A stretch of DNA of 64,000 nucleotides from UBA10906 sp049296695 (GTDB lineage Bacteria; Pseudomonadota; Gammaproteobacteria; Methylococcales; Methylomonadaceae). The position numbers were made by a program, and so were the translations under genes. A model generated the notes under the pieces. It was not told the DNA's origin. It did not search any database and was given only the letters and a program-made list of their open reading frames with translations. The stretch spans positions 27,533 through 91,532 of the forward strand of contig JBAQSX010000013.1 of NCBI GenBank assembly GCA_049296695.1, read 5' to 3'. Every line of letters begins with the position of its first letter. Within the stretch, counting starts at the first letter, position 1. Positions 1 to 7,770 of the stretch are shown here, piece by piece.

Positions 1-1263
1 TAAATCTTCTGCACCCGCGCCGCCATTTGCCCAATGGGTTGCAATTACGCACTTCGCATTAATTTCAGCGCAGAGTTTTTGTAATAATTCAATTTCAGCA
101 GTCGTATCAAAAGTGAAATGATTAATACTGACCACACAAGGCAAACCATAATGCTTGGTAATATTGTCATAATGGCGTTTTAAATTAGCAAAGCCCGTTT
201 CTAATGCCGCTAAATTCTCTTGATTTAACTCTTCTTTAACAACACCACCGTGGAATTTTAACGCTCTAATGGTTGCCACTAATACCACCGCCGATGGTGT
301 TAATCCTGACATACGGCATTTAATATCAATAAACTTTTCCGCGCCTAAATCCGCACCAAATCCCGCTTCGGTAACTACATAATCAGCCAGTTTTAAAGCG
401 GTTTTAGTGGCAGTGACGGTATTACAACCATGAGCGATATTGGCAAAAGGGCCACCGTGAATAATAGCGATATTATTTTCTAAGGTTTGCACTAAATTCG
501 GTTTGATAGCATCTTTTAATAATGCCGCCATTGCGCCATGTGCTTTTAAATCACTGGCATAAACAGGCGTGATTTTATCGGATTTATAACCTATAACAAT
601 ACGTCCTAAACGCTGTTTTAAATCATCGCGGCTGGTGGCTAAACATAATATCGCCATAACCTCAGAGGCAACCACAATATCATAACCATCTTCGCGCAAA
701 TACCCATTAGCCGCCCCGCCCATACCGACTACGATATTACGCAAAGCGCGGTCATTCATATCAACTACGCGTTTCCATTGAATACGGCGCGGGTCAATAT
801 CTAATTCATTGCCGTGATTAATATGATTATCAATTAAAGCCGATAATAAATTATGCGCCACACCAATAGCGTGAAAATCCCCAGTGAAATGTAAATTAAT
901 ATCTTCCATTGGTACAACTTGGGCATAACCACCACCCGCCGCGCCACCTTTTACCCCAAAACACGGCCCTAATGAAGGCTCGCGCAAACACATAATGGTT
1001 TTTTTGCCAATGCGATTTAAAGCATCACCTAAACCTACAGTCGTCGTCGTTTTGCCTTCACCTGCTGGCGTTGGACTAATTGCTGTAACCAGTATTAATT
1101 TACCGTTTTTTTTATCAGCTAAACTATTAATGTATTCAAGTGATAATTTAGCTTTGTAATGACCGAATGGGTCTAAATGCTCAGGCTCAATACCAAAGTT
1201 TTCTTTGGCTAAAGCGATAATGGGTTTCATGGTTGCCTGTTGGGCAATTTCAATATCAGACAT
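1..1263 (-). CDS. fhs: Formate--tetrahydrofolate ligase, partial (3' end outside window)
   Basis: ATP-dependent ligase that makes 10-formyl-THF from formate and tetrahydrofolate in the cytoplasm; in methylotrophs it feeds formate carbon into the serine cycle. I translated the minus strand from the ATG at 1263: it stays open to base 1 (421 codons) and starts MSDIEIAQQATMKPIIALAK. The P-loop-like nucleotide site TPAGEGKTTT, then EPSLGPCFGVKGGAAGGGYAQ and FTGDFHAI, are family hallmarks. Full-length members are about 555 residues, so roughly three quarters is present. No strong Shine-Dalgarno sequence precedes the start. It lies 49 bp downstream of a DUF4276 gene and on the same strand as glyA, its usual pathway partner. 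Identity is certain. Confidence 0.97.
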   Translation of the reverse strand, partial: MSDIEIAQQATMKPIIALAKENFGIEPEHLDPFGHYKAKLSLEYINSLADKKNGKLILVTAISPTPAGEGKTTTTVGLGDALNRIGKKTIMCLREPSLGPCFGVKGGAAGGGYAQVVPMEDINLHFTGDFHAIGVAHNLLSALIDNHINHGNELDIDPRRIQWKRVVDMNDRALRNIVVGMGGAANGYLREDGYDIVVASEVMAILCLATSRDDLKQRLGRIVIGYKSDKITPVYASDLKAHGAMAALLKDAIKPNLVQTLENNIAIIHGGPFANIAHGCNTVTATKTALKLADYVVTEAGFGADLGAEKFIDIKCRMSGLTPSAVVLVATIRALKFHGGVVKEELNQENLAALETGFANLKRHYDNITKHYGLPCVVSINHFTFDTTAEIELLQKLCAEINAKCVIATHWANGGAGAEDL

Positions 1264-1312
1264 GAGTAAATACCAGTAAGTTTTAAGAGAAGTTATTGTT
1301 TGCGTGAATAAA

Positions 1313-1990
1313 TTAATTATTCAATTGACATAATTTTTTATACCAATCAGCAAAATGATGACATTCTGCTAATAAGGTATGAATACCAATGGCTTTAATA
1401 GCTGAAGCCCCGTGATAGGTTTTACGATAGTTAGGATTATTTAAGAGTTTATCTAATCTGGCAGAGGGTTTTGTCTCGTAACTATTATTAATATGTTCGG
1501 GCGTTTCAAATTCGTCACGAATAGTTTTTAGTTGTTTTGAAAATTGTGTCCAATTCGGTTCAACCGTTACTAATTTTTCAACATCTGAAAATAACAACGC
1601 TTCAAATTCATAAGGCTGAATATAAGGGATAAAATACCTTGCTAAGTTACTATTTTCTTTGGCAATATCTTCGTATAAAGCCTTTTCTAAACATTCGACT
1701 TTTTCATACACATTATTGCATTTTTGAGATTGCTCAAAATTAGGAAAGTGCTTATCTAAGGCATATAAATCAAATAAGGTTGTGACGAATGCGTTTTTTT
1801 CTTTTTTTAATGACTTAATGATGAACGGTTTCACTCGTGCATAATCAAATGCACCACCTTTACTATTACGCGAAGTAGGAACTAAAAGTGGCGTTAAATA
1901 AATCTTTTGATCAGCTAATATAGGCGCGAGTACATCACGAATAAACGTTTCTTCACTTTGTCCTTCGCATATTACATAATAACGTGTCAT
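1313..1990 (-). CDS. DUF4276 family protein (TOPRIM-like), partner of upstream ATPase
   Basis: A 225-residue protein matching the DUF4276 pattern: an N-terminal acidic motif CEGQSEETF (E9), a second acidic patch FDLYALD (D74, D79) and PYEFEALLFSD near residue 130. This arrangement resembles a TOPRIM-type metal site, as in RloB/OLD-like nucleases. Its ATG overlaps the stop of the ATPase gene by 4 bp (ATGA), so the two are translationally coupled and probably form one system. ATPase plus TOPRIM pairs are known in phage defence (for example PARIS and other OLD-like systems); that role is inferred from family and arrangement. No active-site function is proven. Alternative: a DNA-repair accessory pair. 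Confidence 0.8.
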   Translation of the reverse strand: MTRYYVICEGQSEETFIRDVLAPILADQKIYLTPLLVPTSRNSKGGAFDYARVKPFIIKSLKKEKNAFVTTLFDLYALDKHFPNFEQSQKCNNVYEKVECLEKALYEDIAKENSNLARYFIPYIQPYEFEALLFSDVEKLVTVEPNWTQFSKQLKTIRDEFETPEHINNSYETKPSARLDKLLNNPNYRKTYHGASAIKAIGIHTLLAECHHFADWYKKLCQLNN

Positions 1991-3138
1991 CGGCTAGGTC
2001 TCCCGCCGATAATATTACTCGTCCATAATTCGCCCAAAGTATAATCGTCTAACCAATCTTTTAATTCTATTTCATTCAAACGTTTAAAACTTGAAGCGTC
2101 ATTTTCTCTATCCACTATGATAATATCATCAGCAGAAAAATGATTGATTAACTCAACCGATTGCGTAGAAATAATTAATTGTTTTTTTTCAGCGGCACGT
2201 TTAATTAAATCCGCTAATATCGCTAAAGCATAAGGGTGTAGACCTAATTCAGGTTCATCAATTAATACGGTGTCGCTCATTAAATCAAATGGTTGTAATA
2301 ATAACACCGCCAAACAAATAAAACGCAATGTACCATCTGATAAAATATGGGCTTTAAATGGGGTGTCTAAATCACCTTTTTCAAACCATTCTAATTCAAT
2401 TGTTTCTTGATTATCTCGATTAACAAAATCAGAGAAAAACGGCGCGACTAATTGAATAGTATTAACAATTTGCTGATAATTTTCTGGATATTCTTTTTTT
2501 AATTTTAATAAAAAAGCGGCTAAATTTTCGCCATTAGGTTTTAAACGTAAGTTATCATTAATCACATGAGTTTGTTTTATTGGTGAGTCATCACTGGTAT
2601 CATGAAAATGATAAACTCGCAAATTTTGAATTGCTGATTTAATATTGATAATAGATGCAATGTAAAACTCATCTTCTTTATTAATATAAGGAATATTAGT
2701 TGTTTTAAGTTGAGATTCGGTATTTGAGCTTTTGAAATCTATAAAATGTGGCTTAGATTCGTTATCGGAAGTAACACAACGGTCGTATTTAAAAATTAGT
2801 CGATTATCTATAGTTGGAATGAGAGAAAATCCATAACCATAATTGCTATAACAATAACGCCCATCATGATAATATTTATTTTCTATTTCAAAGACAATTG
2901 TTATTTCTTCAGTTTTCTTTTTACCATAATGTAATAACGAATTAATACCCCCATTTTTTTGCACATAAAGTTGTAAATCTTGATTATAAAGATGTGCTAA
3001 AAATTTAAACACTGAAATAAAATTACTTTTACCCGCGCCATTTGCCCCTAATAAAATATTAAGATTTTTTAGCGGGAAGTTTTCTAAATTTTTAATCGAC
3101 TTATAACCTTTAATAGTTATTTTATCTAGCTTTGACAT
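1987..3138 (-). CDS. AAA/ABC-type ATPase (AAA_21, OLD/RecF-like), partner of DUF4276 protein
   Basis: A 383-residue ATPase of the SMC/RecF-like AAA_21 type. Counted from the ATG at 3138, visible motifs are Walker A GANGAGKS (31-38), the ABC signature-like LSDGT (266-270), Walker B VLIDEPELGLHP (from about 291, followed by the conserved His) and a switch segment IISTQS (about 322-327). A longer reading frame begins at a TTG at 3156, but that codon lies inside the poly-U tract of the glyA terminator, so I prefer the ATG. The gene sits between glyA and fhs and overlaps the DUF4276 gene by 4 bp. Family knowledge suggests a nucleic-acid-sensing ATPase driving a nuclease partner; defence function is inference. 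Confidence 0.85.
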   Translation of the reverse strand: MSKLDKITIKGYKSIKNLENFPLKNLNILLGANGAGKSNFISVFKFLAHLYNQDLQLYVQKNGGINSLLHYGKKKTEEITIVFEIENKYYHDGRYCYSNYGYGFSLIPTIDNRLIFKYDRCVTSDNESKPHFIDFKSSNTESQLKTTNIPYINKEDEFYIASIINIKSAIQNLRVYHFHDTSDDSPIKQTHVINDNLRLKPNGENLAAFLLKLKKEYPENYQQIVNTIQLVAPFFSDFVNRDNQETIELEWFEKGDLDTPFKAHILSDGTLRFICLAVLLLQPFDLMSDTVLIDEPELGLHPYALAILADLIKRAAEKKQLIISTQSVELINHFSADDIIIVDRENDASSFKRLNEIELKDWLDDYTLGELWTSNIIGGRPSR

Positions 3139-3154
3139 TGGTTTGTTATAACTC

Positions 3155-3193
3155 AAAAAAAACAGACTGACAAAACGCTAGCTTTGCCAGTCT
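3155..3193 (-). terminator. Rho-independent terminator downstream of glyA
   Basis: On the minus strand an 11-bp stem with one G-U pair (arms 3183-3193 and 3164-3174), an 8-nt loop and a run of eight U (3155-3162). It should end most glyA transcription before the ATPase/DUF4276 pair, so that pair needs readthrough or its own promoter. Confidence 0.85.
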
Positions 3194-3243
3194 TGATAAT
3201 AAAACTAATCTTGCCTAATTGCGTTAATAATTCAGCTTTGTAC

Positions 3244-4497
3244 TTAACTATAAACAGGAAAACGCGCACATAATGCGCTGACTTTTTCACGCACAGTATT
3301 AATAACGCTTTCGTCTTCGAGATTCTCCATCACGTCACACATCCATTGCGCTATTTCTATTACTTCGGCTTCTTTAAAACCGCGAGTAGTAGGCGCGGGT
3401 GTGCCTACGCGAATACCGCTAGTGACAAAAGGCGATTGTGGGTCATTAGGCACAGCGTTTTTATTCACAGTAATATGGGCTTTACCTAATGCCGCATCGG
3501 CGGCTTTGCCAGTAATCCCTTTTGGAATTAAAGACACTAACATTAAATGATTATCCGTGCCGCCTGATACTACATCAAAACCACGTTCAATAAAGACTTG
3601 CGCCATCGCTTTAGCATTATTAATTACTTGTTGTTGATAGACTTTAAATTCAGGCTGCATGGCTTCTTTAAATGCTACTGCTTTAGCGGCAATAACGTGC
3701 ATTGAAGGCCCACCTTGAATACCGGGGAATATCACTGAATCAATTTTCTTTTCAATTTCAGGATTACTTTTACAAACAATTAATCCCCCACGCGGGCCAC
3801 GCAAAGATTTATGAGTGGTACTTGTTACTACGTCAGCAAATGGAACAGGATTGGGATATAAACCAGCGGCAATTAATCCCGCAACGTGCGCCATATCCAC
3901 TACTAAATACGCGCCGACTTTATCAGCAATATCTCTAAAGCGTTGCCAATCCCACACGCGTGAATAAGCCGAGAAACCCGCGACTATTACTTTGGGTTTA
4001 TGTTCTATTGCTAAAGTTTCTACTTGTTCATAATCAATTTCGCCAGTGTCGATATTTAAACCGTATTGCACCGCATTATATAACTTGCCTGAAAAATTAG
4101 GTTTCGCGCCGTGGGTTAAATGACCGCCGTGCGCTAGGCTTAATCCTAAAATAGTATCACCCGCCTGCATTAATGCCATGAATACTGCCATATTGGCTTG
4201 TGAGCCTGAATGGGCTTGTACATTGGCATAATCTGCACCGAATAATTGTTTAGCTCTATCTATTGCTAATTGTTCAACTACGTCTACATATTCACAACCG
4301 CCGTAATAACGTTTATTAGGATAACCTTCGGCATATTTATTGGTTAATTGTGAACCTAATGCCTCCATTACGCGCGGACTGGCATAGTTTTCTGAGGCAA
4401 TTAATTCAATGTGATTTTGTTGACGATTGCGTTCGCCTTCCATTGCAGTAAATAATTCGCTGTCGAATTCAGCAATAGTCATATCTTTAGTGAACAT
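3244..4497 (-). CDS. glyA: Serine hydroxymethyltransferase
   Basis: PLP enzyme interconverting serine + THF and glycine + 5,10-methylene-THF; in serine-cycle methylotrophs it is the step that captures the C1 unit. 417 residues, the normal bacterial length. The PLP lysine is K230 in TSTTHKSLRGPRGG; the substrate-binding ASENYAS (34-40) and the YAEGYP(G)KRYYGG segment are intact. The ATG at 4497 follows a good ribosome site (AGGAAAA). Downstream lies a strong terminator; upstream, same strand, is glycerate kinase, another serine-cycle enzyme. Confidence 0.98.
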   Translation of the reverse strand: MFTKDMTIAEFDSELFTAMEGERNRQQNHIELIASENYASPRVMEALGSQLTNKYAEGYPNKRYYGGCEYVDVVEQLAIDRAKQLFGADYANVQAHSGSQANMAVFMALMQAGDTILGLSLAHGGHLTHGAKPNFSGKLYNAVQYGLNIDTGEIDYEQVETLAIEHKPKVIVAGFSAYSRVWDWQRFRDIADKVGAYLVVDMAHVAGLIAAGLYPNPVPFADVVTSTTHKSLRGPRGGLIVCKSNPEIEKKIDSVIFPGIQGGPSMHVIAAKAVAFKEAMQPEFKVYQQQVINNAKAMAQVFIERGFDVVSGGTDNHLMLVSLIPKGITGKAADAALGKAHITVNKNAVPNDPQSPFVTSGIRVGTPAPTTRGFKEAEVIEIAQWMCDVMENLEDESVINTVREKVSALCARFPVYS

Positions 4498-4536
4498 AGT
4501 TTTTCCTAATAGAGAGTTTTAAATTTTGATAAAGTA

Positions 4537-4597
4537 GGGGCGAATTATATTCGCCCTTGTGCAGTTTTTGTTAGTGTGGGCAAATAATAATTTGCCC
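4537..4597. repeat. Two small palindromic (REP-like) hairpins between glycerate kinase and glyA
   Basis: Two adjacent perfect short palindromes: arms GGGCGAA/TTCGCCC (4538-4556) and GGGCAAA/TTTGCCC (4578-4597). They resemble dispersed intergenic palindromes; the first shares the GGGCGA core with the hairpin between rpoB and rpoC near 34000. A role in mRNA 3'-end stability or termination is possible; there is no poly-U tract. Confidence 0.6.
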
Positions 4598-4608
4598 CTA
4601 CATTATTT

Positions 4609-5943
4609 TTAATTAGGTAATAATAACAGTATTTGCAAATCGGCAACATTAGTACCCGTAGCACCTGTTATTAATAAGGCATTCGCTTGTTTTAAGGCGT
4701 GATAAGAATCATTATTTAATAATAACTGCTCGGCATTATTAATAAGCGATAAGCTGTTATTATCAATAATCCCGCCAGCGGCATCGGTTGGGCCATCACG
4801 TCCGTCTGTGCCACCACTTAAAAATAGCCAGTTACCTGTTAAAGCTTGTTTTTGCGCGGCAATAGCAAAAGCTAAGCTCATTTCTTGATTGCGTCCGCCC
4901 AGTCCTGTGCCTGTTAAAGTTACGGTGGTTTCGCCACCTGCTAATAAGGCTAAGGGTTTATTAATACCTTGTTCACATCGTGTTTTAGCAATAGCGACTA
5001 ATGTTTCAGCGGCTTGTTTTGCCTCACCACAGAGCGCGTAATCAATCACTTCAACTGCAAAACCCGCCAATTCAGCCGCGTCACGCATAGCATTAACGCT
5101 TAAGGTATTACTGCCAATTAAGTGATAGTCAGTATTAGCAAACACAGGGTCTGACGCTTTAGGCGTTTCGGCAACTAAACCCTGCTCACCATCTTGCAAA
5201 TAAGACCGCACAGATAAAGGGACATTGTGCCATAGCCCCTTAGTTTTTAGAACACAAATAGCGTCACTAAAGGTGCTGTTATCAGCAACTGTAGTGCCAC
5301 TGGCAATCGCACTGACCTCATCACCTAAAACATCGGACAAAATTAAGGCGTGAACATCGGCAGGATAGGCAAGTTTTGCCAAACCGCCGCCTTTTAATTG
5401 CGATAAATGTTTTCTCACGCAATTGATTTCATTAATACTCGCGCCTGAAGCTAATAATAATTGCGTGGTGATTATTTTTTCTTGCAAACTAATAGAATTA
5501 ACAGGATAAGGAATTAATGCCGAACCGCCGCCGCTTATTAATACTAAGACTAATTCACCTTGCCGCGCTTGTATTACTTCTTTAGCGATTTTTTGTGCCG
5601 CCTGTAATCCATTGTTATCAGGTAACGGATGACCCGCCCCAATAATTTCGAGAGTATTTTCTGCACTAACATTTTCATAATTAGTCACTACAATGGGTTT
5701 ATTAATTAATAAGTGTTTGGGTATTATATCTTGCGCGGCGGTTATCATTGATAAGGCGGCTTTACCAAAAGCAATTAAATGAATAGTTGACCAATCACCC
5801 GTGCGTTTATGGGTATCATCATGACCTAATTCAATTGTATTATTATTAAGCTTAATATATTGCTGAACCGCATAATAGGGATTTGCGGCATGAATACCTG
5901 CTTGAAAAATATTAATAGCGTGTTGGTGTAAATTATTCATCAT
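4609..5943 (-). CDS. gckA: Glycerate 2-kinase (DUF4147/MOFRL family)
   Basis: Converts D-glycerate to 2-phosphoglycerate with ATP, the last serine-cycle-specific step that feeds carbon into lower glycolysis. 444 residues: an N-terminal DUF4147 region with GAGHPLPDNNG and LISGGGSALIPYP, then a C-terminal MOFRL domain with LLAGGETTVTLTGTGLGGRNQE and FLSGGTDGRDGPTDAAGG. This distinguishes it from GarK-type glycerate kinases. Two consecutive ATG codons (5943, 5940) are possible starts and neither has a strong ribosome site. Neighbours glyA and fhs support a serine-cycle role. Some relatives are labelled hydroxypyruvate reductase by old annotation; the sequence supports kinase. Confidence 0.9.
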   Translation of the reverse strand: MMNNLHQHAINIFQAGIHAANPYYAVQQYIKLNNNTIELGHDDTHKRTGDWSTIHLIAFGKAALSMITAAQDIIPKHLLINKPIVVTNYENVSAENTLEIIGAGHPLPDNNGLQAAQKIAKEVIQARQGELVLVLISGGGSALIPYPVNSISLQEKIITTQLLLASGASINEINCVRKHLSQLKGGGLAKLAYPADVHALILSDVLGDEVSAIASGTTVADNSTFSDAICVLKTKGLWHNVPLSVRSYLQDGEQGLVAETPKASDPVFANTDYHLIGSNTLSVNAMRDAAELAGFAVEVIDYALCGEAKQAAETLVAIAKTRCEQGINKPLALLAGGETTVTLTGTGLGGRNQEMSLAFAIAAQKQALTGNWLFLSGGTDGRDGPTDAAGGIIDNNSLSLINNAEQLLLNNDSYHALKQANALLITGATGTNVADLQILLLLPN

Positions 5944-6000
5944 CTTTAATGGGATATTATTTTGATTGCGCGAGTCAAAAGACTGTTATCAATTTGAAAC

Positions 6001-6009
6001 TGCTATAAT
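6001..6009 (+). promoter_or_regulatory. Extended -10 promoter for moaC
   Basis: TGCTATAAT at 6001-6009 is a perfect extended -10 (TG-N-TATAAT), about 67 bp before the moaC start. No good -35 is seen, as is usual for extended -10 promoters. Confidence 0.55.
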
Positions 6010-6075
6010 TAACTTAACTTAAGCCTTAAAATTTTAACAGATTACAAGGCAATCAATTCATTTTAAGGATTTTTT

Positions 6076-6558
6076 ATGACACATACTCCGCATTTTAATC
6101 AACAAGGCGAGGCGCACATGGTCGATGTTAGCGCGAAAGCTGTTACTGAGCGCGTGGCGGTGGCTGAGGGTTATATTTTGATGTTGCCTGAGACCTTGCA
6201 ACGCATTATGCAAGGTGAGCATCGTAAAGGCGATGTTTTAGCGGTGGCAAGAATTGCTGGCATTATGGCAAGCAAGAAAACCGCTGATGTGATTCCGCTA
6301 TGTCATCCTTTGCCTTTGAGTCATGTTGAGGTGCAACTGCATCCGCAACCCCATACCAATCGGGTGCATTGTATTACTACAGTGAAAACTACAGGACAAA
6401 CAGGCGTGGAAATGGAGGCGTTACATGCCACCTCTTGCGCGTTGTTGACTATTTACGATATGTGCAAAGGCATTGATAGAGGCATGGTGATTCAGGCGAT
6501 TCAATTAGTGCAGAAAAGTGGCGGTAAATCGGGGCATTGGCAACGTACAAAGGTATGA
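6076..6558 (+). CDS. moaC: Cyclic pyranopterin monophosphate synthase
   Basis: Second half of the first step of molybdenum cofactor synthesis: converts the 3',8-cyclo-GTP product of MoaA to cPMP. 160 residues, normal size. Signature segments are present: IPLCHPLPLSHVEV, TGVEMEALHATSCALLTIYDMCKG and the C-terminal KSGGKSGHW with the active-site lysines. The ATG follows AAGGATTTTTT. It is transcribed divergently from glycerate kinase with its own extended -10 promoter and is followed by a long hairpin repeat. Molybdenum cofactor is relevant to formate dehydrogenases and formylmethanofuran dehydrogenase-type enzymes in such organisms. Confidence 0.97.
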   Translation: MTHTPHFNQQGEAHMVDVSAKAVTERVAVAEGYILMLPETLQRIMQGEHRKGDVLAVARIAGIMASKKTADVIPLCHPLPLSHVEVQLHPQPHTNRVHCITTVKTTGQTGVEMEALHATSCALLTIYDMCKGIDRGMVIQAIQLVQKSGGKSGHWQRTKV

Positions 6559-6584
6559 ATTTAGATTGGTTACTGAGTTTATAA

Positions 6585-6631
6585 GAGTCCAAGGCTTGTT
6601 TTGTATCCAGTACAAAGCAAGCTTTGGACTC
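6585..6631. repeat. Long hairpin (21-bp stem) downstream of moaC
   Basis: Arms 6585-6605 and 6611-6631 pair along all 21 bp with two G-U wobbles around a 5-nt loop. It lies between convergent moaC and a minus-strand gene and may act as a two-way terminator. The words GGAGTNCAAA and ACTCCAGT recur in the hairpins at 50023-50060 and 50629-50666, so this seems to be a family of related intergenic hairpins. Confidence 0.75.
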
Positions 6632-6694
6632 CAGTATATCACTTCAATTAATCACTGTTTTACAAGACTATACTGTATAAAATAACAATTATTG

Positions 6695-7009
6695 CTAGCG
6701 TAGCGGTATTTCAATAATAGCCGCGTTAGCTAGATGAATAAAAATATCTTCATTTGCTTTTGAAAAATTGCCACTTTCAAATGCGTTTAAAATAATTTCT
6801 AAGCGTTTTTGAACATCAGCATTTTTACCATCAGTATCAAATTTTGTTATTTTAGCACAATGGTCTAAATGAGCTTTAAGACGACTTTCATCATTATCTT
6901 TATGGGTATCATGATGAATAATAACAAAGGCTTTATTGGTAAAACCATAGCTTAATAATTTTTTTATTAATACTATAGTATGTTTGGGGTCTGAATAATT
7001 AGATGACAT
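6695..7009 (-). CDS. Hypothetical protein (104 aa)
   Basis: A 104-residue soluble protein that I do not recognise. It has no signal peptide or membrane segment; residues 1-45 look alpha/beta (IVLIKKLLSYGF, KAFVIIHHDTHKDNDESR) and the C-terminus ends in LANAAIIEIPLR. The HHDTHKD stretch is rich in possible metal ligands, but no known motif is complete. It stands alone between the moaC hairpin and the pgl palindrome, convergent with moaC. Coding potential is supported by uninterrupted length in an intergenic setting and by codon choice similar to neighbours. Function unknown. Confidence 0.6.
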   Translation of the reverse strand: MSSNYSDPKHTIVLIKKLLSYGFTNKAFVIIHHDTHKDNDESRLKAHLDHCAKITKFDTDGKNADVQKRLEIILNAFESGNFSKANEDIFIHLANAAIIEIPLR

Positions 7010-7040
7010 GTTATTTTATTAATTAATAATGATAAAGCAG

Positions 7041-7073
7041 GTTATAAGTTGGAATTTAATTCCAACTTATAAC
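7041..7073. terminator. Perfect 15-bp stem palindrome after pgl
   Basis: Arms 7041-7055 and 7059-7073 are exact complements around a TTA loop, 12 bp past the pgl stop codon. Very stable hairpin without a clear poly-U run; likely 3'-end hairpin/terminator of the zwf-pgl transcript. Confidence 0.65.
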
Positions 7074-7085
7074 CCATTAGTTAAA

Positions 7086-7769
7086 TTATTCCCCGTTAGC
7101 GGCGTAATCAATATAAATATCGATGGTATTTTTAGGTTCAACCTGAGCAATCGGCAAATCCACACCTGCTTTCCATTGTTTAACGATTTCAGTTTTATTA
7201 GTACCTGTAATCAAAAACAATAACTCGGTAGTATCACTTAACGCGCCAGCACTTAAGGTCACACGTTCAGCGGGGGGTTTGGGTGATTGATTCACAGGAT
7301 GCACAAAACCCTCAGTGGGGTGAACATGGTTGGGGAATAAACTGGCGGTATGCCCATCTTCACCCATGCCCAATAACACCATATCAAAAGGCAACGCACC
7401 TGCCACAATAGGGTTATAAGCCACAGCGGCGGCTTCATTACCTAATTCAGCAGGAATCGTGAAAATCTGTTCTTTAGGTATTGCCACATGATTTAAAAAA
7501 GCTTTTTCGGCTAACACGTTATTGCGCTCGGCATCATCAATTGGCAAACAACGCTCATCACCATAATAAATAAACCAGTTCGCCCAATCTGCCTCACTTT
7601 GCGCTAATAAACGGTAGATTTTTTCAGGGGTATTACCGCCTGCTAACACCAGTTTAAAACGTCCACTTTGGGCAATGGCACGCTCAGCGGCAGTTAAAAT
7701 TTGTTGACTTGCCGCGCTAGCGACTAGGTCGGGGTTTTCAAAAATATGCCATCGGCTATTGGTTTGCAT
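7086..7769 (-). CDS. pgl: 6-phosphogluconolactonase
   Basis: Hydrolyses 6-phosphogluconolactone to 6-phosphogluconate, the second oxidative pentose-phosphate step; in RuMP-pathway methylotrophs this branch supports cyclic formaldehyde oxidation and Entner-Doudoroff flux. 227 residues, DevB/Pgl type: LVLAGGNTPEKIYRLL, YYGDERCLP with ERNN, and VLLGMGEDGHTASLFP carrying the conserved Gly-Asp-Gly-His. Only 1 bp separates its ATG from the zwf stop, so the two are co-translated as one operon. A palindrome follows the stop codon. Confidence 0.96.
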   Translation of the reverse strand: MQTNSRWHIFENPDLVASAASQQILTAAERAIAQSGRFKLVLAGGNTPEKIYRLLAQSEADWANWFIYYGDERCLPIDDAERNNVLAEKAFLNHVAIPKEQIFTIPAELGNEAAAVAYNPIVAGALPFDMVLLGMGEDGHTASLFPNHVHPTEGFVHPVNQSPKPPAERVTLSAGALSDTTELLFLITGTNKTEIVKQWKAGVDLPIAQVEPKNTIDIYIDYAANGE

Positions 7770-7770
7770 G

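Noticed and set aside
3139..3156. TTG start for the ATPase next to glyA
   Set aside because: The codon lies in the poly-U tract of the glyA terminator; the ATG at 3138 gives a standard N-terminus.
3702..3938. 78-residue plus-strand ORF
   Set aside because: Lies entirely inside glyA on the opposite strand; no ribosome site or family similarity.
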